Assembly: GCF_003833015.1 (NCBI RefSeq)
Contig: NZ_RJLQ01000022.1
Span: forward strand, 1 to 64,000
Source of the DNA: Clostridium sp. E02
Lineage (GTDB): Bacteria > Bacillota > Clostridia > Lachnospirales > Lachnospiraceae
Direction: 5' to 3'
Length of the DNA stretch: 64,000 nucleotides
Of this stretch, positions 36,853-46,398 are shown piece after piece (positions within the stretch are counted from its first letter, which is position 1; each line of letters starts with the position of its first letter). A program made the translations under genes and the position numbers. The notes beneath the pieces were generated by a model. It was not told where the DNA came from. It did no database searches and saw nothing but the letters and a program-made list of their open reading frames with translations.

Positions 36853-38127
36853 ATGAGTGATATGAACTCTATGAATAGAGAGATAAAAAAGAACCAGCTG
36901 CGGCGACAGATTGTTCCATCTTCCGAATCAAATCAGCAAGACAGCGAAGAAATCATAAAAAGAGCCCGCGTAAAGGTAAGAAAAAAAAGAATAAAGATTT
37001 TTCTGGTGTTGTTTTTAATACTTGCTGCCGGTGGGATTGGAGTGTATACCTATTTTACATATTATACTTATATCCGTTATGGCGTAGTATGGGACAAGAA
37101 GCTAGACCAAGGCAGTTACGTCGGTTATCTAGATTTTGGCACCAATGTATTAAAATACAGCAAAGACGGGGCCTCCTATCTGGATTCTCAGGGAAAGGAA
37201 GTCTGGATTCAGAGTTATGAGATGAAAACTCCAATTGCTTCTGTGAATGGGGATTATGCAGCCATTGCAGATCAGGAAGGGAATCAGATCTATATCTTTG
37301 ATAAACATGGGAATACTGGAGTTGCCTCAACCGTACTGCCGGTTGTAAAAGTCACGGTATCTGCCCATGGGGTCGTTGCTGCCATACTAGAAGATTCCAC
37401 CTCTAATTATATTTATTTTTTTAAGCGGGATGGGAGTGGCATTGATGTACAGATCAAGGCATTGCTTGGTGGGAGTTCTGGTTATCCAGTGGATGTCAGT
37501 TTATCTCCGGATGGAACTCAGCTGATGGGAGCTTATGCCTATTTAAAAAATGGTGCTTTGAATGGAAGAGTTGCATTTCATAATTTCGCAGAGATTGGAA
37601 AGAGCATACCAGACAGGCTTGTGGGGGGATTTGATGAACCTTATGAGGCATCTTTAGTTGCACAGGTTCATTTCTTTGATGATACGCATTCCTGTGCGTT
37701 TGGGGATAACGGAATCTCATTTTATTCCACCAAGAATGCACTCTCTCCGGAGCTTCTAAAGCAGATAAAAGTTGAAGATGAGATGAAAAGTGTGTTCTGT
37801 TCCAGTCAATATGCAGGTATTATAGTCAATCACCCAGAAGGTGAGAATCCATACCGTCTTGATGTTTACAAATCCAATGGAAGTTTGGCTTTTACAAAGG
37901 CATTTAAATATCCGTATAAGCAAGGTGATATTGACGGTGACCATGTAATTTTGTATAATGAAGATTCTTGCAGAGTCTATAACATGTCCGGCAGACTAAA
38001 ATTTTCCGGAACATTTGATTTTCCGATTTCTAAGATCCGAAACGGCAGGTTTCCAAATACTTTGATCGTTACGGGTCCTCAAAATATGAAAGAAATAAAA
38101 TTACAATTAGGAGGACAGTACCAATGA
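36853..38127 (+). CDS. DUF5711 family membrane-anchored beta-propeller-like protein
   Basis: A basic cytoplasmic N-terminus is followed by one TM helix (about residues 53-75) and a long extracellular part with repeated YxxxSxDGASYLDSQGKEVW-like strands that suggest a WD/PQQ-type propeller. It resembles proteins annotated DUF5711, whose role is unknown. The ATG of MSDMNSM is preferred; the earlier in-frame ATG at 36808 sits in promoter-like DNA (GAGGTATACTATC). The stop overlaps the tkt start by four bases. Confidence 0.77.
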   Translation: MSDMNSMNREIKKNQLRRQIVPSSESNQQDSEEIIKRARVKVRKKRIKIFLVLFLILAAGGIGVYTYFTYYTYIRYGVVWDKKLDQGSYVGYLDFGTNVLKYSKDGASYLDSQGKEVWIQSYEMKTPIASVNGDYAAIADQEGNQIYIFDKHGNTGVASTVLPVVKVTVSAHGVVAAILEDSTSNYIYFFKRDGSGIDVQIKALLGGSSGYPVDVSLSPDGTQLMGAYAYLKNGALNGRVAFHNFAEIGKSIPDRLVGGFDEPYEASLVAQVHFFDDTHSCAFGDNGISFYSTKNALSPELLKQIKVEDEMKSVFCSSQYAGIIVNHPEGENPYRLDVYKSNGSLAFTKAFKYPYKQGDIDGDHVILYNEDSCRVYNMSGRLKFSGTFDFPISKIRNGRFPNTLIVTGPQNMKEIKLQLGGQYQ

Positions 38128-40103
38128 GCAATGTCGATACTTTGTCAATCAATGCAATTCGCATCCTTTCCGCAGATGCAATCCAGAAAGCCAACTCCGG
38201 TCATCCGGGACTTCCCTTAGGCTGCGCTTCAGCCGCATATGAGTTATGGGCGAACCATATGAACCATAATCCTGCAGATCCAGATTGGGCAAACCGGGAT
38301 CGTTTTGTGTTATCCGGTGGTCATGGATCTATGCTCTTGTATTCTCTGCTTCACTTATTTGGTTATGGAGATTTATCCAAAGAGGATATTATGAACTTCC
38401 GTCAAAAGGACTCTATGACACCAGGTCATCCGGAATATAGACATACCGTCGGAGTGGAAGCAACCACAGGCCCTCTTGGTGCCGGTATGGGTATGGCTGT
38501 TGGTATGGCAATCGCAGAGAGCCATCTTGCTGCTGTTTTTAACAAGGAAGATTACCCAGTGGTGGATCATTATACTTATGTTCTGGGCGGAGATGGCTGT
38601 ATGATGGAGGGGATTTCTTCCGAGTCCTTTTCTTTGGCCGGTACGCTTGGACTTGGAAAATTAATTGTATTTTATGATTCCAATCAGATCTCCATTGAAG
38701 GAAGCACAGAGATTGCATTTACTGAGGATGTACAAAAACGTATGGAAGCCTTCCATTTCCAGACCATAACGGTGGAGGATGGAAATGACATCACAGCCAT
38801 AGGACGTGCTATTGAGGAAGCGAAAGCAGATACAGAGCATCCTTCCTTCATTACGATTAAAACACAGATCGGTTATGGCTGTCCTGCAAAACAGGGCAAA
38901 GCCAGTGCCCATGGAGAACCGTTGGGAGCCGATAATATTACTGCTTTAAAAGAGAATTTAGGCTGGCCATCCATGGAACCATTCTATGTTCCAGATGAAG
39001 TTTACAGCCACTATAAAAAGCTTGCAGAAGAAAAAGCAGAGATCGAAGCGGCATGGAAGGTTATGTTTGCTGCATACTGCCAGGAATATCCGGAGATGGA
39101 AACACTCTGGGCAGCTTATTATGATCCGGATGCAGGAGAGAATGCAATCAAAGCATGTGAAGATTTCTGGAAAAAGCCGGAAAAAGCGGATGCAACCAGA
39201 AACTTATCTGGTCAGGTATTAAACAGGATTAAGAACTGTATGCCAAACTTAATTGGTGGATCTGCGGATCTTGCTCCTTCAAATAAGACAAACATGTCTG
39301 AAGTAGGCGATTACAGTAAGAATAACCGAAGTGGAAGAAATATGCACTTTGGAGTTCGGGAACTTAGTATGACAGCCATTGGGAATGGTATGATGCTTCA
39401 TGGTGGTCTTCGTACTTACATCGCTACTTTCTTTGTATTTAGTGATTATACAAAGCCAATGGCACGTTTGTCTGCACTGATGGGGGTACCGTTAACGTTC
39501 GTATTTACTCATGACAGCATTGGAGTCGGAGAAGATGGTCCAACCCATGAACCCATTGAACAGCTTGCTATGTTGCGGTCACTTCCAAACTTCCATGTGT
39601 TCCGCCCTTGTGACGAGATGGAGACAGAAGCAGCTTGGTATCATGCATTGACATCGAAAAGAACTCCAACAGCTCTCGTTCTTACCAGGCAGAATTTAAC
39701 ACCAATGCCAGGGAGCAGCAAAGAGGCATTAAAGGGCGCTTATGTCATTGATGACTGTGAAGGAACGCCTGAGATTATTTTAATTGCCAGTGGATCAGAA
39801 GTAGAGCTGTCAGTGAATGCAAAGAAGCTTCTTACCGATAAAAAGGTTCGTGTGGTTTCTATGCCTTGTATGGATCTATTTGAAGAACAGTCAGACGATT
39901 ATAAGGAATCCGTACTGCCTAAGGCAGTCAGAAAGCGGGTAGCAGTGGAAGCACTGAGTGATTTCGGTTGGGGCAAATATGTGGGCCTTGACGGAGCCTA
40001 TGTAACCATGAAGGGTTTTGGAGCCAGTGGTCCTGCCAATCAGTTATTTGAGCACTTTGGATTTACTCCAGAATGTGTGGCAGAGACAGCTAAATCTTTA
40101 TAA
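38124..40103 (+). CDS. tkt: transketolase
   Basis: This thiamine-diphosphate enzyme of the pentose phosphate pathway carries NSGHPGLPLG, the SGGHGSML motif, the ThDP motif GGDGCMMEGISSESFSLAG and, in the Pyr domain, THDSIGVGEDGPTHEPIEQLA. Full length at 659 residues. It is coupled to the DUF5711 gene by an ATGA overlap, with GGAGGA inside that gene's end, and followed by glucokinase. Confidence 0.96.
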   Translation: MSNVDTLSINAIRILSADAIQKANSGHPGLPLGCASAAYELWANHMNHNPADPDWANRDRFVLSGGHGSMLLYSLLHLFGYGDLSKEDIMNFRQKDSMTPGHPEYRHTVGVEATTGPLGAGMGMAVGMAIAESHLAAVFNKEDYPVVDHYTYVLGGDGCMMEGISSESFSLAGTLGLGKLIVFYDSNQISIEGSTEIAFTEDVQKRMEAFHFQTITVEDGNDITAIGRAIEEAKADTEHPSFITIKTQIGYGCPAKQGKASAHGEPLGADNITALKENLGWPSMEPFYVPDEVYSHYKKLAEEKAEIEAAWKVMFAAYCQEYPEMETLWAAYYDPDAGENAIKACEDFWKKPEKADATRNLSGQVLNRIKNCMPNLIGGSADLAPSNKTNMSEVGDYSKNNRSGRNMHFGVRELSMTAIGNGMMLHGGLRTYIATFFVFSDYTKPMARLSALMGVPLTFVFTHDSIGVGEDGPTHEPIEQLAMLRSLPNFHVFRPCDEMETEAAWYHALTSKRTPTALVLTRQNLTPMPGSSKEALKGAYVIDDCEGTPEIILIASGSEVELSVNAKKLLTDKKVRVVSMPCMDLFEEQSDDYKESVLPKAVRKRVAVEALSDFGWGKYVGLDGAYVTMKGFGASGPANQLFEHFGFTPECVAETAKSL

Positions 40104-40148
40104 TCTCTTTGACTGACTGAATACGAAAGCATAAAGGAGTTTAGGGCA

Positions 40149-41093
40149 ATGGGAACGAAATGTATTGGGATTGATGTTGGGGGAACAACCGTAAAGATCG
40201 GTATATTTGAACATAGTGGTGAATTGCTGAAAAAGTGGGAAGTGGTCACTAGAAAAGAGAATTCTGGAAGCCATATCCTAACGGATGTCTCCTCCTCTAT
40301 CTTAAAGAATCTGGAGGATCTTAGCATTCCTCTTGACGAAGTTAAGGGAGTGGGTTTGGGTGTTCCAGGTCCTGTTATGCCGGATGGATATGTGGAGGTC
40401 TGCGTTAATCTAGGCTGGAAAGACCAGTATCCAGGCAGAGATTTGAGTGCAATGCTACAGGGAATTCCAGTAATATGTGAAAACGATGCCAATGTGGCGG
40501 CTCTTGGTGAGATGTGGCAAGGCGGTGGCAAAGGATTTGATGATCTGGTTATGGTAACTCTTGGAACGGGTGTGGGAGGTGGCGTAATCAGAGATCAGAA
40601 GATCGTATCCGGAAAGCATGGACTGGCAGGAGAGATCGGTCATATGCATGTTCGGGAAGACGAGACGGAACGATGTAACTGTGGAGGCGTTGGTTGTTTA
40701 GAACAGATTGCAAGTGCTACCGGAATTGCCAGGGAAGCCAGGAGACAGATGTCTATGGTAGAGACCCCATCTTCTTTAAGAGCGTTCGGAGATCAGATCA
40801 CAGCAAAAGAGGTCTTTGATGCAGCGAAAGCAGGAGATGAACTGGCACGTAAAGTGGTGGAACGTTTTGGTCACTATATGGGGATTGCACTGGCTCAGAC
40901 CTCAATGATCATGGACCCAGAGGTCTTTGTGATCGGTGGAGGTGTTTCAAGAGCCGGTACATATCTAATTGATGAAATTTACCGACACTATGATAAATTT
41001 ACGCCTATTTCAAAAAGTAAAAGCCAGATTGTGCTTGCGACTCTGGGCAATGATGCAGGAATCTATGGGGCAGCTAGAATGATTCTTGATTGA
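40149..41093 (+). CDS. glcK: ROK family glucokinase
   Basis: This kinase phosphorylates glucose with ATP. IGIDVGGTTVKIGIF is the phosphate-binding loop, VENDAN-type CENDANVAALGE holds the catalytic Asp, TLGTGVGGGVI follows, and the zinc motif CNCGGVGCLE is intact. Length is 314. It lacks an N-terminal HTH, so it is the enzyme rather than a ROK repressor. It probably shares the tkt transcript. Confidence 0.95.
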   Translation: MGTKCIGIDVGGTTVKIGIFEHSGELLKKWEVVTRKENSGSHILTDVSSSILKNLEDLSIPLDEVKGVGLGVPGPVMPDGYVEVCVNLGWKDQYPGRDLSAMLQGIPVICENDANVAALGEMWQGGGKGFDDLVMVTLGTGVGGGVIRDQKIVSGKHGLAGEIGHMHVREDETERCNCGGVGCLEQIASATGIAREARRQMSMVETPSSLRAFGDQITAKEVFDAAKAGDELARKVVERFGHYMGIALAQTSMIMDPEVFVIGGGVSRAGTYLIDEIYRHYDKFTPISKSKSQIVLATLGNDAGIYGAARMILD

Positions 41094-41102
41094 TTCTAAA
41101 TA

Positions 41103-41149
41103 AAAAGGGAGCGTCTGAAAGGTATAACTTTCAAAAGACGCTCCCTTTT
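41103..41149 (+). terminator. Rho-independent terminator after glcK
   Basis: AAAAGGGAGCGTCT pairs with AGACGCTCCCTTTT, with inner GAAAG/CTTTC pairs. Very stable. Confidence 0.92.
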
Positions 41150-41176
41150 CCGAATGGTGATATATAGAACCACTTA

Positions 41177-41204
41177 TTTACAATTTACTAAATTATGATA
41201 TAAT
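41177..41204 (+). promoter_or_regulatory. promoter of the pyrophosphatase gene
   Basis: TTTACA is separated by 16 bases from a perfect TATAAT. It lies about 200 bases before the coding start, which implies a long 5' leader. Confidence 0.65.
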
Positions 41205-41245
41205 GGGAATACTTCACGTGGAATGGATCTTTGGGGATGAGGAGA

Positions 41246-41268
41246 CCTCGGTTGACAGACAACCGAGG
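41246..41268 (+). promoter_or_regulatory. leader hairpin upstream of the pyrophosphatase gene
   Basis: CCTCGGTTG and CAACCGAGG form a perfect 9-bp stem with loop ACAGA in the ~190-base leader. No T-run follows, and the element does not match a riboswitch class I recognise. The rest of the leader, to 41405, is AT-rich without further clear structure. Confidence 0.5.
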
Positions 41269-41405
41269 CAATTATGAAAAATCTATGTGCAAATTGATGA
41301 TTAAAACAAATTAATAATAATAATTTCTATACATTTAGTATAAAAAACACATATGAACAGAATGTGAACCCTGTGTAAATAGATTATGAAAAGAGGGAGG
41401 AAGAC

Positions 41406-43076
41406 ATGGGAAGCAGCAGAAAAAACAGAAAGACAATTGTGATTGGTCATAAAAATCCGGATACAGATTCCATATGTTCCGCAATCTGTTATGCGAATCT
41501 AAAAAATCTCGTGACTGGTGAGGAATATCTACCAGGGAGAGCGGGTCAAGTCAATGAAGAAACCCAATTTGTTCTCAAATATTTTGATGTGGAAGCACCG
41601 GAACTGATTCAGAATGTTAGAACTCAGGTTCTTGATATTGAGATCCGAGAGATCAAAGGGGTTCAAAAAAATCTCTCATTAAAAAAGGCTTGGAATTTGA
41701 TGCAGGAAGCCAATGTAGTGACCATACCGGCAATCACAGAAGACGGTATGCTGGAAGGCTTAATTACGGTAGGTGACATTGCAAAGTCTTATATGAATGT
41801 ATATGACAGCAGTATTCTTTCAAAAGCCAATACCCAGTACAGTAATATTATGGAAACCGTAGAGGGAGAATTGGTGATTGGGGAATCGACCGATTATTTC
41901 AATCATGGAAAAGTTCTAATCGCAGCAGCAAACCCGGATATGATGGAATATTATATCGCAAAGGGAGATCTGGTGATCTTAGGAAATCGTTATGAGTCAC
42001 AGCTTTGTGCGATTGAGATGGAAGCTGCCTGTATCGTCGTTTGTGAGGGTGCAGCAGTCTCCATGACCATTAAAAAACTGGCACAGGAACGAGGGTGTGC
42101 AGTGATAACAACGCCTTATGATACCTATACGGCGGCAAGACTGGTGAACCAGAGCATGCCCATTAGTTATTTTATGAAGACGGAAGGGCTAATTACCTTT
42201 GAGGTTGAAGATTATATCGATGAAATAAAAGATGTAATGGCAAGTAAGCGCCACCGAGATTTCCCTATACTGGATAAAAATGGAAAGTATAAAGGGATGA
42301 TTTCCCGCCGTAATCTGCTCGGTGCAAAGGGGAAACGCTTAATATTGGTGGATCACAACGAAAGAACCCAGGCAGTGGAAGGCATGGAAAGTGCTGAGGT
42401 TTTAGAAATCATAGACCACCACAGACTGGGGACGGTTGAAACCATCGCTCCTGTATTTTTCCGGAATCAGCCGGTGGGCTGTACCGCTACCATTATATTT
42501 CAAATGTATCAAGAGAACGGGATTGAGATAAAGCCAAAGATAGCAGGATTATTATGCAGTGCCATTATATCGGATACTCTGCTGTTCCGTTCCCCGACTT
42601 GTACGGATTCGGATCAGAAGGCGGCATTAAAGCTGGCGGAAATTGCAGGAATTCAGATCCACGATTACGCATCATCGATGTTTGCTGCGGGTAGTAATTT
42701 AAAAGGAAAGACGGTTGAAGAAATATTCTATCAGGATTTTAAAAAATTTAACTTTGGAAAGGTTTCCATTGGAGTGGGACAAATTAGTTCCTTAAATCCA
42801 AGCGAACTTGATGATTTAAAAGAGCGTCTTCTTCCTTATATCAAAAGGGCAAGAGAACAGCATGGCGTGGATATGATGTTTTTTATGCTTACCAATATAC
42901 TGACTGAATCCACAGAACTTTTGTGCGAAGGGCAAGGGGCAAAGCAACTGATTGGTGGAGCGTTCCGTCAGGATGAGGATATCTCCAAAGAGGATGAACA
43001 CAGTGTGAAATTACCGGGTGTGGTATCGCGTAAAAAACAGTTAATCCCCAGTGTTATGCTGGCGGTGCAGGAATAG
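41406..43076 (+). CDS. ppaC: CBS/DRTGG-containing manganese-dependent inorganic pyrophosphatase
   Basis: This DHH-family enzyme hydrolyses pyrophosphate. The metal site shows GHKNPDTDS (residues 14-22) and IIDHHRLG (Asp337-His339). About 240 residues between the first motifs and the DHH motif hold two CBS domains with a DRTGG domain, making it the regulatory CBS-PPase class, in which adenine nucleotides modulate activity. Its 556 residues fit that class. The GAGGGAGGA site is strong, and a flavin-reductase gene follows at 14 bases. Confidence 0.93.
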   Translation: MGSSRKNRKTIVIGHKNPDTDSICSAICYANLKNLVTGEEYLPGRAGQVNEETQFVLKYFDVEAPELIQNVRTQVLDIEIREIKGVQKNLSLKKAWNLMQEANVVTIPAITEDGMLEGLITVGDIAKSYMNVYDSSILSKANTQYSNIMETVEGELVIGESTDYFNHGKVLIAAANPDMMEYYIAKGDLVILGNRYESQLCAIEMEAACIVVCEGAAVSMTIKKLAQERGCAVITTPYDTYTAARLVNQSMPISYFMKTEGLITFEVEDYIDEIKDVMASKRHRDFPILDKNGKYKGMISRRNLLGAKGKRLILVDHNERTQAVEGMESAEVLEIIDHHRLGTVETIAPVFFRNQPVGCTATIIFQMYQENGIEIKPKIAGLLCSAIISDTLLFRSPTCTDSDQKAALKLAEIAGIQIHDYASSMFAAGSNLKGKTVEEIFYQDFKKFNFGKVSIGVGQISSLNPSELDDLKERLLPYIKRAREQHGVDMMFFMLTNILTESTELLCEGQGAKQLIGGAFRQDEDISKEDEHSVKLPGVVSRKKQLIPSVMLAVQE

Positions 43077-43090
43077 GAGGATACCGTTCC

Positions 43091-43732
43091 ATGAAACAAC
43101 CGAAATATAGTGAAAAAAAGAAGTCAGATGGGGCAGAAAAAATAGATTGGAAACCTGGAAACATGCTTTATCCGGTACCGGTGGTTATGGTAAGCTGCAA
43201 ACGGGATGGGGAAAAACCCAATATAATCACCGTTGCCTGGGCAGGAACCATCTGCTCAACGCCCGCTATGCTCTCAATCTCCATTCGTCCAGAACGGTAT
43301 TCCTATGATATGATAAAGGAAACAGGGGAATTCGTTGTAAATTTGGTGACCCGGGATCAGGTTCGTGCCACTGATTATTGCGGCGTAAAATCAGGTAGGG
43401 ATGTGGATAAATTCCAACAGATGAAGCTGACACCATTCCCTTTGAAAAATAGCAATGTCCCTGGAATTAAAGAATGTCCAGTGAATATTGCATGTAAAGT
43501 CACTGAGATAAAGCACTTAGGAAGCCATGATCTGTTTCTGGCAGAGGTGGTTGGGGTTACAGTTGACGGAAGCTATATGGATGAAAAAAACAAGTTTCAT
43601 CTTAATCAGGCTGGTCTTGTCACTTATTCCCATGGAGAATATTTTGAACTTGGGAAAAGACTTGGGAGTTTTGGTTACTCGGTAAGAAAAACGGATAAAA
43701 AATCATCGGCCAGGAGGAAAAAAAGAGGATGA
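43091..43732 (+). CDS. flavin reductase-like FMN-binding protein
   Basis: This is a split-barrel flavin-binding protein. PVPVVMVSCKRDGEKPNIITVAWAG and CSTPAMLSISIRPERYSYDMIKETGEFVVNL (each split in the family alignment) match the flavin reductase domain. Length is 213, with a Lys/Arg-rich C-terminal tail. It overlaps the shikimate kinase start by four bases. The substrate is unknown. Confidence 0.85.
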   Translation: MKQPKYSEKKKSDGAEKIDWKPGNMLYPVPVVMVSCKRDGEKPNIITVAWAGTICSTPAMLSISIRPERYSYDMIKETGEFVVNLVTRDQVRATDYCGVKSGRDVDKFQQMKLTPFPLKNSNVPGIKECPVNIACKVTEIKHLGSHDLFLAEVVGVTVDGSYMDEKNKFHLNQAGLVTYSHGEYFELGKRLGSFGYSVRKTDKKSSARRKKRG

Positions 43733-44253
43733 AAAAACTTGACAACATTACACTGATTGGGATGCCCGCTTCTGGGAAAAGTACCATTGGAGTGCTGTTA
43801 GCAAAACGCCTGGGATTTTCTTTTGTAGATGTGGACATTCTCATTCAGGAAAAAGAGCAGAGACTTTTAAAGGATATTATAAAAGACGAAGGCTTGGCTG
43901 GATTTCTAGACTTAGAAAATAGAGTAAATGCAGACCTTGATGTTGTAAAAAGTGTCATTGCTCCTGGGGGAAGCGTGATTTATGGGGAGGAAGCGATGGA
44001 ACATTTAAAGTTCATTAGCACCTTGGTGTATTTAAAAATCAGCTATGAAAACTTGAAAGAGCGACTAGAAAATTTAACGGACCGTGGTGTTGCATTAAAA
44101 GATGGGATGACGCTAATGGATCTTTATGAAGAACGGATTCCATATTATGAGAAATATGCAGATATCACCATAGATGAGACTGACGTAGAGGCAGGCGTCA
44201 TCGTGGATGAGTTAAGATCCATATTGGAAGAACAATTTGGACTAACGACTTAA
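43729..44253 (+). CDS. aroK: shikimate kinase
   Basis: This P-loop kinase phosphorylates shikimate in aromatic amino acid synthesis. GMPASGKSTIGVLLAKRLG is the P-loop, FVDVDILIQ gives the substrate aspartate, and APGGSVIYG corresponds to the GGG motif. The family's usual DTD is present as DVD. Length is 174. Some SK paralogues act on other substrates, and the divergent sequence (LENRVNADLD) leaves a little doubt. Confidence 0.85.
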   Translation: MKKLDNITLIGMPASGKSTIGVLLAKRLGFSFVDVDILIQEKEQRLLKDIIKDEGLAGFLDLENRVNADLDVVKSVIAPGGSVIYGEEAMEHLKFISTLVYLKISYENLKERLENLTDRGVALKDGMTLMDLYEERIPYYEKYADITIDETDVEAGVIVDELRSILEEQFGLTT

Positions 44254-44256
44254 GAG

Positions 44257-44295
44257 AGAAAGGGCAGAAAACTTTGGTTTCCTGCCCTTTCTAAT
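44257..44295. terminator. bidirectional terminator between aroK and the chemoreceptor gene
   Basis: AGAAAGGGCAG pairs with CTGCCCTTTCT around a 14-base loop. It serves convergent genes. Confidence 0.87.
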
Positions 44296-44314
44296 GACTA
44301 AATTTGTAAAATTC

Positions 44315-45994
44315 TTATATTTTTAATTGAAATCGTGTCATAAGTGCTTTTAACATCTGTGCCTGTCCTGCCATTTCCTCACTTGCAGCTGCGCTTTCTT
44401 CAGAAGTAGCAGAATTGGTCTGAACCACACTGGCAATCTGATCAATTCCCTGAGTGACTTCTGATACGGAATAAGCTTGTTTCTCCGACGCAATGGAAAT
44501 CTGATAAACGAGTTCAGCAACGGTATTAGCGGACGCGACTATACGGTCCATGGATTGGGCTGTCTCGTTGGCAATCTGGTTTCCAGATTCAATGGAAGTG
44601 AGTGCGCATTCGATGAGTTCGGCTGTGTTTTTAGAAGCTTCTGAACTTTTATTTGCAAGATTTCTGACTTCATCCGCAACCACTGCAAATCCTTTTCCGG
44701 CTTCTCCGGCTCTTGCAGCCTCTACGGCTGCATTCAAAGCCAAGATGTTAGTTTGGAATGCAATATCTTCAATGGTCTTAATTACTTTGCTGATCTCAGC
44801 AGATGCATCTTTAATGTTTGTCATAGCATCTGTTAAATTCTCCATCTGTTCTTTCCCAAAATTCAATTCCCTGGTCGTGGTTTCTACCTGGTCGTTTGTT
44901 TCTTTTGCATTGTCTGCATTTTGATTAACATTGCTAGAGATATCATTGATGGTGGCAGCTAGTTCCTGAATAGCGGATGCCTGCTCGGTTGCTCCCTGAC
45001 TCAAAGCCTGGGCACTGTCTGCGACCTGATCGGATCCAGAGGCGACCTGGTCTGAAGCTTGGGTAATCTGGGTCATTACCTGGTTTAAGGAGCTTGTAAG
45101 ATTTTGTATGGAAACTTGTACAGGTCGGAATTCTCCTTTGAACTCGTCCTGATCCAGTGGAATGTTAAAGTTGCCCTGGGAAAGTTCCTTGGTGGTAGAT
45201 GAAATGTGTTCCATATAATACGAAACTCGTTGCATCATCGTTCTCATACTGTCCGCAAGCAGTCCCAGTTCATCGGATGAACGGTAAGTCAGTTTGCAGT
45301 TTAAATCTCCTTCTGCCATTCGATCCGCTACGAGTCTTATTTCATCAAGTGGTTTGGTGATTCCAATGGTAATTGCAAGAGCAATTAAGACAGAAATAAC
45401 AATAGAAGATAATATAATGAGGATCATGATTCCGATAAAGATATTAGTCTGTATGGCAAGCTTGCTTGATTTTAATGTTCCATTATTGGATTTATCAGTC
45501 AGTATGGTGTTTATCGTATCGGAAATGTCGGCAGCCAATGGAGCCGCTTCGCTTCGAAAGAATGCCATGGATTTTTCCGAGGACTGACTCGTCAGATTAA
45601 GGGTTTGATCCCGGATGCCATCGTAAGTGGTCATTTTCTTGGAAAGCTGTTGATAAAGATCCTGTTCTTCTGGAGTCACCATTCGGGTTTTAACCTGTTC
45701 CATCTTTTGATGAATCACATTGATCTGGGTGTTAAGAACTTCTTTCTGATGTTTTGTTTCTTCAGAATTTTCTGCAAATATTATGTATAGAACTGTAGCC
45801 CTGTGTGCTTGAAATGCCTGTCCCAGACTGCCAATATCGCCTTGGGCAAATCCGTAATCATTCAGTTCTCTCTGGTATTCCTTATTCACGGTTCCAATTA
45901 GTAGGATGCCAATGGTTCCAGACAGGCCTGCAAATAATACAACAATAAGGAAGGTAATTAGTAACCTGTTTTTTACCTTTAATTTTTTTAGCAT
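44315..45994 (-). CDS. methyl-accepting chemotaxis protein
   Basis: This is a transmembrane chemoreceptor. A TM helix (about 13-33) precedes an extracytoplasmic four-helix-bundle sensor (4HB_MCP type), then a second TM (about 190-212), a HAMP domain and the signalling hairpin with tip sequence [40 protein letters not shown] (split). It would feed CheA/CheW, which are not encoded here. The start is the ATG of MLKKLKVKN after AAAGGGGA; the earlier in-frame ATG overlaps that site. Confidence 0.94.
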   Translation of the reverse strand: MLKKLKVKNRLLITFLIVVLFAGLSGTIGILLIGTVNKEYQRELNDYGFAQGDIGSLGQAFQAHRATVLYIIFAENSEETKHQKEVLNTQINVIHQKMEQVKTRMVTPEEQDLYQQLSKKMTTYDGIRDQTLNLTSQSSEKSMAFFRSEAAPLAADISDTINTILTDKSNNGTLKSSKLAIQTNIFIGIMILIILSSIVISVLIALAITIGITKPLDEIRLVADRMAEGDLNCKLTYRSSDELGLLADSMRTMMQRVSYYMEHISSTTKELSQGNFNIPLDQDEFKGEFRPVQVSIQNLTSSLNQVMTQITQASDQVASGSDQVADSAQALSQGATEQASAIQELAATINDISSNVNQNADNAKETNDQVETTTRELNFGKEQMENLTDAMTNIKDASAEISKVIKTIEDIAFQTNILALNAAVEAARAGEAGKGFAVVADEVRNLANKSSEASKNTAELIECALTSIESGNQIANETAQSMDRIVASANTVAELVYQISIASEKQAYSVSEVTQGIDQIASVVQTNSATSEESAAASEEMAGQAQMLKALMTRFQLKI

Positions 45995-46218
45995 ATTGTT
46001 CCCCTTTCTGAGCATAGATGTAATTAATTTAGTTACAGTTTAAGCCTTCTCTTTGCGTTATTCTTAGTACACTCTTTATCTTTCTGTAAATAATGGTATA
46101 TATGTAAAATATTATAATATATCTCATCATAAAATAACTATCCAAATTATGGATAATGCTCATTATAATTTTATTTTTGACATTAGTCAAGAACAAAAAA
46201 ATAATTGAGATCAATGTA

Positions 46219-46246
46219 CCCCCTCCCCCCACAGGGAGGGGGTTTT
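46219..46246 (+). terminator. orphan G/C hairpin with T-run
   Basis: CCCCCTCCC pairs with GGGAGGGGG, followed by TTTT on the plus strand. It has terminator form but no gene lies upstream on that strand, so it may mark a leader RNA, a small transcript or attenuation. Confidence 0.65.
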
Positions 46247-46251
46247 GCGTA

Positions 46252-46277
46252 TTGGGAATAAAGTTATTCTTTCCCAA
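46252..46277 (+). promoter_or_regulatory. second hairpin in the leader region
   Basis: TTGGGAATAA pairs with TTATTCTTTCCCAA with one bulged position. It follows the G/C hairpin by six bases; no T-run. Confidence 0.5.
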
Positions 46278-46398
46278 CCTTGTCTTACTGTTCCCATCCA
46301 TAGATTACGGGATCGACAAAAGTTGACATAATGTTTAAAATGAAACATATGACGCAATATCAATCGGTTATGTAAATTGAAAATCAGGAGGAGTTATC

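Larger units (their letters stand above)
46016..46398. other. intergenic region between the chemoreceptor and glycosyltransferase genes
   Basis: This 383-base AT-rich region separates divergent genes. It contains the chemoreceptor promoter area at its left end, two strong hairpins at 46219-46277, and a TTGACA at about 46323 as a possible -35 for the glycosyltransferase gene. A 90-codon open frame on the minus strand shows no ribosome site and is not accepted as a gene. Confidence 0.6.

Noticed and set aside
41237-41314. Possible 25-codon leader peptide before the pyrophosphatase gene
   Set aside because: The purine tract touches the ATG directly and the frame crosses the hairpin; nothing else supports translation.
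46029-46301. 90-codon frame on the minus strand between the chemoreceptor and glycosyltransferase genes
   Set aside because: No ribosome site, runs through the two hairpins, and its composition looks like AT-rich intergenic DNA.
46016-46398. Cyclic-di-GMP riboswitch upstream of the PilZ glycosyltransferase
   Set aside because: Neither the GEMM-I nor the class II conserved bases are visible; only simple hairpins occur.
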